Shown here piece by piece: positions 1-5,883 of a stretch of 52,555 nt of DNA; position 1 is the stretch's first letter, and every line of letters begins with the position of its first letter. The stretch is from Patescibacteria group bacterium. GTDB taxonomy: Bacteria; Patescibacteriota; Patescibacteriia; Patescibacteriales; BM507. The notes beneath the pieces are model-generated. The model was given only the letters and a program-made list of their open reading frames with translations, was not told where the DNA came from and did not search any database. Position numbers and translations under genes: made by a program. The stretch lies in NCBI GenBank assembly GCA_027858235.1, contig JAQIDC010000016.1, positions 1 to 52,555 of the forward strand. Direction: 5' to 3'.

Positions 1-243
1 TATGAATCTGGGAAAACGAAGAGGAATATATCAAGTGTCCGAGGGCACAGTGATCTCAGAAGAGCTATCAAAACAATTGCCCTGGCTCAAATCGGCAGGA
101 GGGGGAATGAAAAAGGAAAAGCATATTTTGAGAAAAAGACAAAAGAAGGAAAAAGCAAAAAACAAGCTTTAAAATGTTTAATGAGACAGAATATTAAAAT
201 AGTGTTTAGCATGATGAAAGAGCAAAGAGAATATTATAGTTAA
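1..243 (+). mobile_element. IS110-family transposase, C-terminal fragment (cut by window edge)
   Basis: The frame is open from base 1 to a TAA at 241-243 and gives the last 80 residues of a protein. It reads ESGKTKRNISSVRGHSDLRR, then an Ala/Gln-rich helix, then a basic stretch with AYFEKKTKEGKSKKQAL. This order (SG, then G-x-x-x-LRR, then Y-F-x-x-K-x-x-x-G-K) is typical of the Tnp_20 domain that ends IS110/IS116/IS902 transposases, where the SG serine is thought to be catalytic. The N-terminal DEDD half lies outside the window, so activity cannot be judged. It belongs to the repeat-rich left end. Confidence 0.75.
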
Positions 244-290
244 AACAATTTCTACAATATCTCAAAAAAACTTGACTTAATATATCTGAC

Positions 291-410
291 CCCAATAGTT
301 CACAAAGAGGTCGTCCTTTCGGTGTTAATACATGGATAATAAAAATATCTTCAAAGTTGGGACTAAATTCCACACTTAAACCAAGAGGAAGACCAAAAAA
401 AGGTACCTGA
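291..410 (+). pseudogene. Remnant of REP-associated tyrosine (IS200/RAYT-like) transposase, C-terminus only
   Basis: A frame ending at TGA 408-410 reads RGRPFGVNTWIIKISSKLG, then PRGRPKKGT. The paired GRP-x-G and RGRPKK motifs are typical of the extreme C-terminus of REP-associated transposases. The frame is closed by TGA at 273-275, so the catalytic HUH domain is missing and only about 40 codons survive. The final codons run into the REP-like sequence at 398-417, as expected for a RAYT gene beside its own repeat. The family call is from memory of the motif. Confidence 0.6.
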
Positions 411-417
411 CCCCTTT
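398..417 (+). repeat. REP-like palindromic repeat, copy 1
   Basis: This 20-mer with core GGTACCTGACCCC is repeated perfectly in inverse orientation at 1678-1697. The ten-base core ACCTGACCCC recurs at 1824-1833, and CTGACCCC is also present at 286-293. It overlaps the stop of the RAYT remnant. Confidence 0.7.
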
Positions 418-428
418 AAATTCTCAAT

Positions 429-566
429 ATGTTTTATATATTTTTTCTAGCATTGTTTTTAGTTAATATTTTGTTTTTTGTGTTTACTCCTCACAAAGAA
501 GAAGCAGGAAAACCCGAATTCCAATTTAACAAAAGCGATGATTTTAACGGGACTCTAGGAAGATAA
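429..566 (+). CDS. Small hypothetical membrane or secreted protein (45 aa)
   Basis: An ATG-to-TAA frame encodes 45 residues. The first 19 form a hydrophobic helix (MFYIFFLALFLVNILFFVF), and a polar tail rich in K, E, D and N follows. No Shine-Dalgarno sequence is obvious, and no family is recognised. It is followed directly by the first copy of the AGGTTC-type dispersed repeat and a terminator, the same arrangement seen after other plus-strand genes in this end of the window. It may be a real short membrane peptide or a chance frame. Confidence 0.3.
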   Translation: MFYIFFLALFLVNILFFVFTPHKEEAGKPEFQFNKSDDFNGTLGR

Positions 567-567
567 A

Positions 568-600
568 CAGATTCTAACTTCCTCCAGCTCCCGGAGCTAC
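568..600 (+). repeat. Dispersed AGGTTC-type repeat, copy R1
   Basis: AGATTCTAACTTCCTCCAGC starts a ~33 bp sequence closely similar to 1619-1651 and more distantly to 4626-4658 and 5192-5224. A partial inverted counterpart lies at about 641-660: its reverse complement begins AAAAGGTTCGAGCGTTCG. R1 and that counterpart flank the terminator at 608-633. Confidence 0.55.
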
Positions 601-607
601 GAAATTT

Positions 608-633
608 AGCCCTAATACTAGGGCTATTTTTTT
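608..633 (+). terminator. Rho-independent terminator
   Basis: The hairpin arms AGCCCTA and TAGGGCT at 608-625 are followed by an A and a run of seven T. It would end transcripts from the small ORF at 429-566 and isolates the next gene. Confidence 0.7.
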
Positions 634-671
634 ATACCCCGAATCGAACGCTCGAACCTTTTGAGGTAATT

Positions 672-680
672 TGGTATAAT
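672..680 (+). promoter_or_regulatory. Extended -10 promoter (TGGTATAAT)
   Basis: TTGGTATAATTAGA carries the TGnTATAAT extended -10 consensus, with TATAAT at 675-680. No convincing -35 is seen. The start codon of the next gene is 28 bases downstream. The same motif precedes the response regulator, the M23 peptidase gene and xer. Confidence 0.6.
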
Positions 681-708
681 TAGAGTAGTTTAATAATTAA
701 ATTGGGAT

Positions 709-1590
709 ATGAAAATAATAAAAATAATTTTAGTATTATTAGTGGTATTTTTTGTGTTTGGAATTGGTTTTATACTCAAGATAGATAGTGCTATTTCTGA
801 CGGTTTTAGTAAATTTATTCAGTATTACCAGAAAGATGTTCTGCCTTTTTATATATTTCTATTGAAAATATTATCTTTGGTCTCCGGTGGATTTTTAATA
901 AGAAGTATTTTAAAAAACTATTCTTTAAGAAAATATTCGTCTTTTATAGCGATGCATTCTGTTGTATTCGTTACTGCTATTTTACTGTTTTTTCCAAATC
1001 CAATTATTAGTGATGAAATAAAAATAAAAAAATTAGGGGGAGTTACAGAGGAGTCGTGTGATAAGGGGAAATCAATTTTTCCTTGGGCAACCCATGAATA
1101 TTATTACTATCCAAGTAAATGTTTTACGTTTTATAATAAATGCGATAAAATTGATGAGGTTTTCGGTTTGAGATTTCCTGAATTTAATTGTTATAAGGAT
1201 CAAGGAGTAAAATTTGAAACTAGAGAAGATTGTGAAATATTGAATAATAAAGGTTCAAAAGAAAAGTGTCTTGCAACATTTATTTTAGCAGAAGAAGATA
1301 TTAGCAGATGTCTCTCTGGAGATTATCCCGAAAGGATAATGGGACAGGATTTTCGTAACTTTAATTCTTGTCTTATGAGCACCTTTCAGATAAGCACAAT
1401 CCTGTTGGCTTCTGACAGGGAAAAGGAGAGGCAATTAAATTTATCTCAATGCAATGAATTAACTGACATAAAAAAAGATAGCTGTTTTTCTAACATGGCA
1501 CGAATGTATGAGGAAATTGAGTTTTGTGACAAACTTTCAAGCAGTATTCCTGGTCTAAAGCAGAGGTGCTATGAGTATATAAATAAATAA
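709..1590 (+). CDS. Membrane protein with Cys-rich C-terminal domain, function unknown
   Basis: This 293-residue protein has three hydrophobic segments: about residues 3-25, 46-65 and 78-97, the last ending FFPNP. A roughly 190-residue region with about 16 cysteines follows. The last third has a repeating pattern of C, spacer, D/K-x-C, aromatic (for example CNELTDIKKDSCF, then CDKLSSSIPGLKQRCY), suggesting small disulphide-linked or metal-binding helical hairpins. Comparable Cys-pair repeats are known to me from uncharacterised CPR and archaeal proteins, but no function is known. Extended -10 promoter upstream; dispersed repeat R2 follows the stop. Confidence 0.75.
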   Translation: MKIIKIILVLLVVFFVFGIGFILKIDSAISDGFSKFIQYYQKDVLPFYIFLLKILSLVSGGFLIRSILKNYSLRKYSSFIAMHSVVFVTAILLFFPNPIISDEIKIKKLGGVTEESCDKGKSIFPWATHEYYYYPSKCFTFYNKCDKIDEVFGLRFPEFNCYKDQGVKFETREDCEILNNKGSKEKCLATFILAEEDISRCLSGDYPERIMGQDFRNFNSCLMSTFQISTILLASDREKERQLNLSQCNELTDIKKDSCFSNMARMYEEIEFCDKLSSSIPGLKQRCYEYINK

Positions 1591-1618
1591 ATTATATTAT
1601 TGGTAACTTAATATAACA

Positions 1619-1651
1619 GGTTCTAACATCGTCCAGCTCTCGGGACTATCT
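1619..1651 (+). repeat. Dispersed AGGTTC-type repeat, copy R2
   Basis: AGGTTCTAACATCGTCCAGC begins a 33 bp sequence about 80% identical to R1. It starts 28 bases after the stop of the preceding gene. Confidence 0.55.
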
Positions 1652-1677
1652 AAGAATACGAAGATAAAGGCGAAGAT

Positions 1678-1697
1678 AAAGGGGTCAGGTACCTTTT
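1678..1697 (-). repeat. REP-like palindromic repeat, inverted copy 2
   Basis: Exact reverse complement of 398-417. Its GGGGTCAGGT core also pairs with ACCTGACCCC at 1824-1833, giving an inverted pair about 150 bases apart, the layout of REP doublets (BIMEs). Confidence 0.7.
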
Positions 1698-1823
1698 ATC
1701 TCTTTGGAATATAGACTTTAAGTATAGATAGAGTTTTAGGATGGAAAATAAGAAAGATAAATATATAATAATATCGCAGTTCGATGATGAGGGACTGTGG
1801 TCAGAAGGAATGCAAAAAACAAG

Positions 1824-1873
1824 ACCTGACCCCTCTAGCTCTTGACCCCTCTAGCTCTGACCCCTCTAGCTCT
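1824..1873 (+). repeat. REP core followed by three tandem 15-16 bp units
   Basis: ACCTGACCCC at 1824-1833 runs into three tandem copies of GACCCCTCTAGCTCT (1828-1843, 1844-1858, 1859-1873; the first has one extra T). The short frame 1741-1845, which starts with an ATG (MENKKDKYIIIS), ends inside this array and may be a gene fragment cut by it. Confidence 0.75.
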
Positions 1874-2201
1874 GAAACTCTGTGGCAAAATTTTCGACCG
1901 ACAGGTTAAAGTGATTCTCCAACAGAGAAATATTGTTTTTGAAGAGTCAGGTCTTGCTATGATTCTTATGAACTTTCTATTACAACAACAAACTATAAAT
2001 TATGACAATATATTCTCAATCAAAAACAGAGCCATCCTTGTGGGGTTATTTATCCTTGTAGCATACGGTGTTTTGACTAGTGCTATAACACAATCGCAAA
2101 TCATTGTTATGTTTGCTGACGCAATAAGTGCTATTACAGTTATTTTGATTGCCGTTCTAACGTATCCATTGTTTAAACATGTAGGGAAGTCTCTTCTTTA
2201 A
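1842..2201 (+). CDS. Hypothetical membrane protein (119 aa or less)
   Basis: The frame opens with a TTG inside the tandem repeat, so its first ~11 residues (TPLAL twice) are translated repeat and probably not native. Better starts are ATG codons at 1959 or 1968. The certain part has two hydrophobic helices, about residues 64-83 and 86-112, separated by a short polar loop, and ends KHVGKSLL. No family is recognised. Its end lies one base from the end of the convergent YggT-like gene. The array may have cut off the original 5' end. Confidence 0.4.
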   Translation: MTPLALTPLALKLCGKIFDRQVKVILQQRNIVFEESGLAMILMNFLLQQQTINYDNIFSIKNRAILVGLFILVAYGVLTSAITQSQIIVMFADAISAITVILIAVLTYPLFKHVGKSLL

Positions 2202-2202
2202 T

Positions 2203-2562
2203 TTATTTATATTCTTCTTCATCCAACTTGTCTGCTGCTTCGGTGGTGGACACTGATTTACTTATAAAGAATAATCTAACGATTCCCCAAGCAATTAACC
2301 AATAAACTAACATTGCTAGTATTGTGGTCCACTCAATGACAACACTATCAACTCTAGTGATGTTAAAAACATTCATGAATGGAGCGACAAAAGGATAACT
2401 GACTTCGTAAATAAAACTACTGAAGCCAGCCGAACTATTTGCTGCCAAGAACTTTAAGATAAAGCGAAAGGCTAATACAAGCTCGAGTAGTCCGAGAATA
2501 TACCAAACTATTTGTGTCCCATGGTATAGAGACTTGGTTGTACGAGATACATGAGAGTCCAT
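2203..2562 (-). CDS. YggT-family integral membrane protein
   Basis: A 119-residue protein with hydrophobic segments at about 17-35 and 75-98. Between them is an LxFRFILKFLAANSSAGFS segment, then YPFVAPFMNVF. This LRF...ANP-like stretch followed by a P-F-x-x-P-F loop is typical of YggT/Ycf19-type proteins, which are membrane proteins linked loosely to osmotic stress or cell division. The C-terminal 20 residues are acidic and cytosolic-looking. It lies downstream of the GlsB-like gene on the same strand, with 160 bases between them. Confidence 0.65.
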   Translation of the reverse strand: MDSHVSRTTKSLYHGTQIVWYILGLLELVLAFRFILKFLAANSSAGFSSFIYEVSYPFVAPFMNVFNITRVDSVVIEWTTILAMLVYWLIAWGIVRLFFISKSVSTTEAADKLDEEEYK

Positions 2563-2722
2563 ATGTTTATATATTTAGTTAATAAAATTTATTGAAATTA
2601 GTTTTGTAAAAGTCATCGTGTCTTTATTGGTAATAAGTTATATATTTATTATATATCAAACCACCAGGGTGATTGACCCACCTTTATTTAAAAGACTAAA
2701 TTTAAACTACTCCTAGTCTCAA

Positions 2723-2968
2723 CTAAGCTTTTCTAAGTGCAATGACTATTGCTATCAAGATAACTGCTCCGAGTAGAGCCACGAGAAAGCTATAAAGATT
2801 AAATCCAGATACTCCACTGTATCCGAAAAATCCCATAACCCAACCGCCGACAACCGCGCCGACAACACCGATAACGATATTGAGTAGTAAACCTTCATTT
2901 GTGCCCATAATTATTGATGCAACCCAACCGACAATTGCACCAAGAATAATCCAAATTAAAATTCCCAT
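2723..2968 (-). CDS. GlsB/YeaQ/YmgE-family stress-response membrane protein
   Basis: An 81-residue, very hydrophobic, glycine-rich protein. It starts MGILIWIILGAIVGWVAS and carries glycine-patterned helices (IVIGVVGAVVGGWVMGFFG), ending in LRKA. This matches the transglycosylase-associated (PF04226) family in length, three-helix layout and the GAIVGW and GAVVGGW signatures. The family is induced by stress in many bacteria and its biochemical role is not settled. The AT-rich upstream stretch at 2969-3064 contains TATAAT on the minus strand. The likely transcription unit includes the YggT-like gene. Confidence 0.85.
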   Translation of the reverse strand: MGILIWIILGAIVGWVASIIMGTNEGLLLNIVIGVVGAVVGGWVMGFFGYSGVSGFNLYSFLVALLGAVILIAIVIALRKA

Positions 2969-3245
2969 AATGTTTTGTTAAATTATTATATATTTTTAAT
3001 TATATTATAATAGTATTAAAGTTAGATTAATTTTCAATAAAAGCTAACAATATAATTTAAGGAATGAATTAGTTCGAATACCTGTCTCCGAGCAAGACAA
3101 AATATAACATTAATGCTACACTTAAAATACAATATCCGTGATTAAGCGGAAAAAATTGCTCTAATTATTGAGCACGGACTCGAACTTATTCTGTCATTAG
3201 ATGCTTTCATTGGTGGCTATCTCAAGAACTCGGGTCACTAAAATT

Positions 3246-4304
3246 ATGAATAAAAATACACAACAAGGAGCTTCGAGCTTCAATGGTCTTGGAATTGCAC
3301 CAAAAATTCTAACAATTCTAACTGAGTTGGGCTATACAACTCCAACTCCTATTCAATTGAAATCGATTCCGCTTAGTCTTGAAAGAAAAGACATGGTTGG
3401 GATAGCGCAAACGGGAACAGGGAAAACCCTTGCTTTTGGCATTCCCATGATTCAACTTTTGGCTATTCACAAAGGAATGGGCTTGGTTGTTTTACCAACA
3501 CGTGAACTTGCATTGCAAGTTGATGAAAATCTAAAAACAATTGGAAAGAAAATTGGGCTAAGAACATCGGTGCTAATAGGAGGGGAGCCAATTAACAAAC
3601 AACTTAAATCATTAAAAAATAAACCACATATTTTAATTGCCACTCCTGGAAGGTTGGTCGACCACACAGAAAGACGTTCTGTAAATCTGAGCACAGTTAA
3701 GATATTGGTTTTAGATGAGGCTGATATGATGCTTGATATGGGGTTTTTGCCTCAGATAAAAGCTATTTTGAAACAAATTCCAAAGCAGAGACAAACGATG
3801 CTGTTCTCAGCCACCATGCCAACACAAATAGTACAAATAGCATCTGAATATATGTCTCTGCCAACAAGAATAGAAGTTGCTCCGGCTGGAACTTCTGCTG
3901 AAAATGTTGAGCAAGAAATAATTGTCATAAACAAAGAAGATAAAATTGAGCAAATTAAAAAAATACTATCTGAAACAAGGGGGTCAGTTTTAGTATTTAT
4001 GAGAACAAAACATACAGCTAAATCGCTTACAAGGAAAATTAATCAAGCTGGTTTTACTGCTGCTGAAATACATTCTAATAGAAGCCTACCTCAACGTAAA
4101 AAAGCATTAGAAGGATTTAAAATGGGGCAATATAGAGTATTAGTGGCAACAGATATTGCTGCCAGAGGGATAGATGTTAAGGAAATTGAGTTAGTTGTCA
4201 ATTTCGACCTTCCTGAAAAATCTGAAGATTATGTTCATCGTATTGGACGAACTGCACGAGCCGGCAAAAGCGGTAAAGCTATTTCATTTGTCATGCCTAA
4301 TTAA
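3246..4304 (+). CDS. DEAD-box RNA helicase (RhlE-like), cut by an in-frame TAA
   Basis: All ATP-dependent RNA helicase motifs are present: Q motif (PTPIQLKSIP), motif I AQTGTGKT (residues 54-61), PTRELALQ, TPGRLVD, DEAD (157-160), SAT (188-190), VATDIAARGID and HRIGRTARAG (from 331). The ATG at 3246 is chosen because residues before it look non-homologous; no clear ribosome-binding site is seen. Translation stops at TAA 4302-4304, just after motif VI. The same frame continues with IKDLRDIEKLI, the normal continuation in RhlE-type proteins. Both RecA-like lobes are intact, so the 352-residue product could still work. A lost tail, readthrough or an assembly error are all possible. Confidence 0.9.
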   Translation: MNKNTQQGASSFNGLGIAPKILTILTELGYTTPTPIQLKSIPLSLERKDMVGIAQTGTGKTLAFGIPMIQLLAIHKGMGLVVLPTRELALQVDENLKTIGKKIGLRTSVLIGGEPINKQLKSLKNKPHILIATPGRLVDHTERRSVNLSTVKILVLDEADMMLDMGFLPQIKAILKQIPKQRQTMLFSATMPTQIVQIASEYMSLPTRIEVAPAGTSAENVEQEIIVINKEDKIEQIKKILSETRGSVLVFMRTKHTAKSLTRKINQAGFTAAEIHSNRSLPQRKKALEGFKMGQYRVLVATDIAARGIDVKEIELVVNFDLPEKSEDYVHRIGRTARAGKSGKAISFVMPN

Positions 4305-4586
4305 ATAAAAGATCTTCGAGATATTGAGAAATTAATTCACAAAACTTTAAAAATAAACAAAACAAAGGAGGAATTAAATGAGTTGAAAAATTTGCCTTCA
4401 CCTAAGAAAAACTCGCAAAGAAGAAATTTTAATCCAGTGAGAAAGGAAAGAACAGCTAGAAAGCCATTCGAGGCAAAAAATAAACCAGCAGAAAAATCCA
4501 CAACTCAGGTTAAAAGAAAACCGTATAATAAACTCAATTCAAACAGAAATACTAGTTATTCACAAAGATTTAAATCATCAAAATAA
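4305..4586 (+). pseudogene. Severed basic C-terminal tail of the DEAD-box helicase
   Basis: In frame after the TAA at 4302, 93 codons run to TAA 4584-4586. They begin IKDLRDIEKLIHKTLKINK, as expected after the ISFVMP segment of the helicase, then become a Lys/Arg/Asn/Ser-rich tail (QRRNF, KRKPYN, SQRFKSSK). Such basic tails help DEAD-box proteins hold RNA. A TTG at 4383 lies downstream of AAAGGAGG at 4364-4371, so the tail could in principle be made alone, but that sequence also encodes tail residues. Best read as part of one 446-codon gene. Confidence 0.7.
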
Positions 4587-4625
4587 GGTATTTAAAAATA
4601 TTACTGATAATAATTATTTGTAAAA

Positions 4626-4658
4626 AGGTTCGAACATCGTTCAACATCCCTAGCAGAT
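4626..4658 (+). repeat. Dispersed AGGTTC-type repeat, copy R3
   Basis: AGGTTCGAACATCGTTCAAC begins this copy; it is nearly identical over ~30 bases to R4 and starts about 40 bases after the helicase tail stop. The terminator at 4665-4692 follows. Confidence 0.6.
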
Positions 4659-4664
4659 ATTGAC

Positions 4665-4692
4665 AAAAACTATAACATATGTTATAGTTTTT
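4665..4692 (+). terminator. Palindromic terminator
   Basis: A perfect palindrome ACTATAACAT/ATGTTATAGT centred at 4678/4679, preceded by A5 and followed by T-rich sequence. It could work in both directions. It ends the helicase unit before the lipoprotein gene. Confidence 0.65.
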
Positions 4693-4743
4693 TGTTGTTT
4701 GATTTTTTACATAAGTTAACAGTCTATCAAAAGGAGAAAAACC

Positions 4744-5127
4744 ATGAAATCTTTCATTATTGTGCTTGTGTCTATCCTTTGTGGGTGTTCTACTTCTTAT
4801 ATGGAGCCACGTTTGTATATCGATGAATTTGGCACAATAAATGAGGTGGAGAGGTCGCTCGAAGAAATGAACAATCCAAAAAATTGGAAATCAATCGGGC
4901 AAAATGAAGTTGTTACGATTTGTAACAAGAAAATTGAATGCCTTAATGGGTGTACTTCAGGTAAGCAGTATACAATTAAAAAGTATGTTCCCAAAAGCAT
5001 AAATATGTATAGACTAATTGTTTATAAAAATGATTTTGGGAATGAGGAGATATTCCTAGTTGAGAATCTCCCGTACGAGAATGAAGAAGAAAGGTTAATA
5101 AATATTCTTGATAGAATTGACCCGTAG
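4744..5127 (+). CDS. Small secreted lipoprotein, unknown function
   Basis: A 127-residue protein with a short hydrophobic signal (MKSFIIVLVSILCGC) and a lipobox LCGC, so Cys15 is the likely lipidated residue. The mature part is polar and acidic with four further cysteines, including ICNKKIECLNGC. No family is recognised. A strong ribosome site AAAGGAG lies 7 bases before the ATG, unlike the leaderless or SD-poor genes nearby. Terminators on both sides isolate it. In layout it resembles the two secreted-protein genes at 16836 and 17612. Confidence 0.7.
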   Translation: MKSFIIVLVSILCGCSTSYMEPRLYIDEFGTINEVERSLEEMNNPKNWKSIGQNEVVTICNKKIECLNGCTSGKQYTIKKYVPKSINMYRLIVYKNDFGNEEIFLVENLPYENEEERLINILDRIDP

Positions 5128-5148
5128 TGAACTATTAGAAAACAACAC

Positions 5149-5180
5149 GCCACCAATGCTTTATGCTGAGGTGGCTTTTT
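5149..5180 (+). terminator. Rho-independent terminator of the lipoprotein gene
   Basis: GCCACC at 5149-5154 pairs with GGTGGC at 5170-5175, followed by T5. An extra short pairing (ATGC/GCAT-like) lies in the loop. Confidence 0.8.
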
Positions 5181-5191
5181 CTTTGACTATA

Positions 5192-5224
5192 AAAAGGTTC
5201 GGACATCGTTTAACATCCCTAGCT
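5192..5224 (+). repeat. Dispersed AGGTTC-type repeat, copy R4
   Basis: AGGTTCGGACATCGTTTAAC begins this copy, differing from R3 at few positions. It lies just after the terminator of the lipoprotein gene. Confidence 0.6.
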
Positions 5225-5225
5225 A

Positions 5226-5339
5226 ATGAGAATACCGCCACATTTTGACCAGTTTTTTATAGTAATAATTATAGTACTTGTTTTATCTAGAATATTTAAA
5301 TCAAGTCAAGTCATTAAGCTTGTCAGGAGAAGTGTTTAA
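5226..5339 (+). CDS. Possible small membrane peptide (37 aa)
   Basis: An ATG-TAA frame encodes MRIPPHFDQFFIVIIIVLVL followed by a basic tail (SRIFKSSQVIKLVRRSV). It would be a single-helix membrane peptide with a positive cytosolic end. There is no ribosome site or homologue known to me. The remaining bases of the 5128-5481 interval hold only the terminator, repeat R4 and the promoter of the response regulator. Confidence 0.25.
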   Translation: MRIPPHFDQFFIVIIIVLVLSRIFKSSQVIKLVRRSV

Positions 5340-5466
5340 AATAAACTCACATTTTATAGAAATGGATAAAATTAGGTATTCTAATACGTAATTCTTTTTA
5401 TTAACATATATTTAATCAATATATAATACTATAAAAATATAAGGATTTGTTCTTTTTCCTTAAAGT

Positions 5467-5475
5467 TGGTATAAT
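5467..5475 (+). promoter_or_regulatory. Extended -10 promoter for a probably leaderless mRNA
   Basis: TTGGTATAATTTAGCTATG: TATAAT at 5470-5475 is only 6 bases from the ATG at 5482, and no Shine-Dalgarno sequence can fit. Transcription would start at or next to the start codon. Confidence 0.65.
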
Positions 5476-5481
5476 TTAGCT

Positions 5482-5883
5482 ATGAAAAAGAGATTTTTTA
5501 TTATTGAAGACGATGTCAATATTCTTTATGCCGTGCAAGCTCAGCTACGAGTAAACCGCTATGATACATTTATAGATAATGGGATTCATGGGATTGAGAC
5601 ATTGATTGACAGTATTCAAACTGAAATGCCAGATTATATAATTCTTGACTTGATATTACCTCATGTCGATGGATTTGAGTTATTGGAACAAATAAAATCA
5701 AATAATATTATTTCATCTATACCTGTTTTTATATTTACTAATCTTAGCGACGAGGATACCAAGACAATTGTGGAAAAAATGGGCGTTGACTATCATTTTA
5801 TAAAGTCAGAAATGAATGTTGAACAGTTCGTAAAAAAGATTTTAAAAATTATTCAAAATAAAGCAAAATTAAAAACGTTATGA
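5482..5883 (+). CDS. Stand-alone response regulator receiver protein
   Basis: A 133-residue CheY-like receiver domain without an output domain. Acidic pocket residues E9, D10 and D11 are present, with phospho-acceptor D56 in YIILDLILP, switch T86 in FIFTN and the conserved K108 in FIKSE. It would be phosphorylated by a sensor kinase encoded elsewhere and act by protein contact. Its TGA overlaps the ATG of the exporter adaptor (ATGA), so it is translationally coupled to the efflux operon and may regulate or sense it. It is probably translated from a leaderless message. Confidence 0.9.
   Translation: MKKRFFIIEDDVNILYAVQAQLRVNRYDTFIDNGIHGIETLIDSIQTEMPDYIILDLILPHVDGFELLEQIKSNNIISSIPVFIFTNLSDEDTKTIVEKMGVDYHFIKSEMNVEQFVKKILKIIQNKAKLKTL

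Noticed and set aside
640-660. TTCGA-like T-loop sequences (also near 3180 and 4629) that could mark tRNA genes
   Set aside because: No acceptor, D or anticodon arms can be drawn around them; the T-stem does not pair. They belong to the dispersed repeat or are chance.
1828-1873. Short tandem repeats as a possible CRISPR array
   Set aside because: Units are only 15-16 bp and directly adjacent, with no spacers and no cas genes.
3065-3245. Possible gene fragment before the helicase (frame reading HGLELILSLDAFIGGYL)
   Set aside because: Too short, with no start context or recognised family; may be a remnant but cannot be supported.
3246-4304. Reassigned TAA codon to explain two interrupted genes
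   Set aside because: Many genes here end in TAA at the normal family length and lie a few bases from the next gene, so TAA works as a stop.
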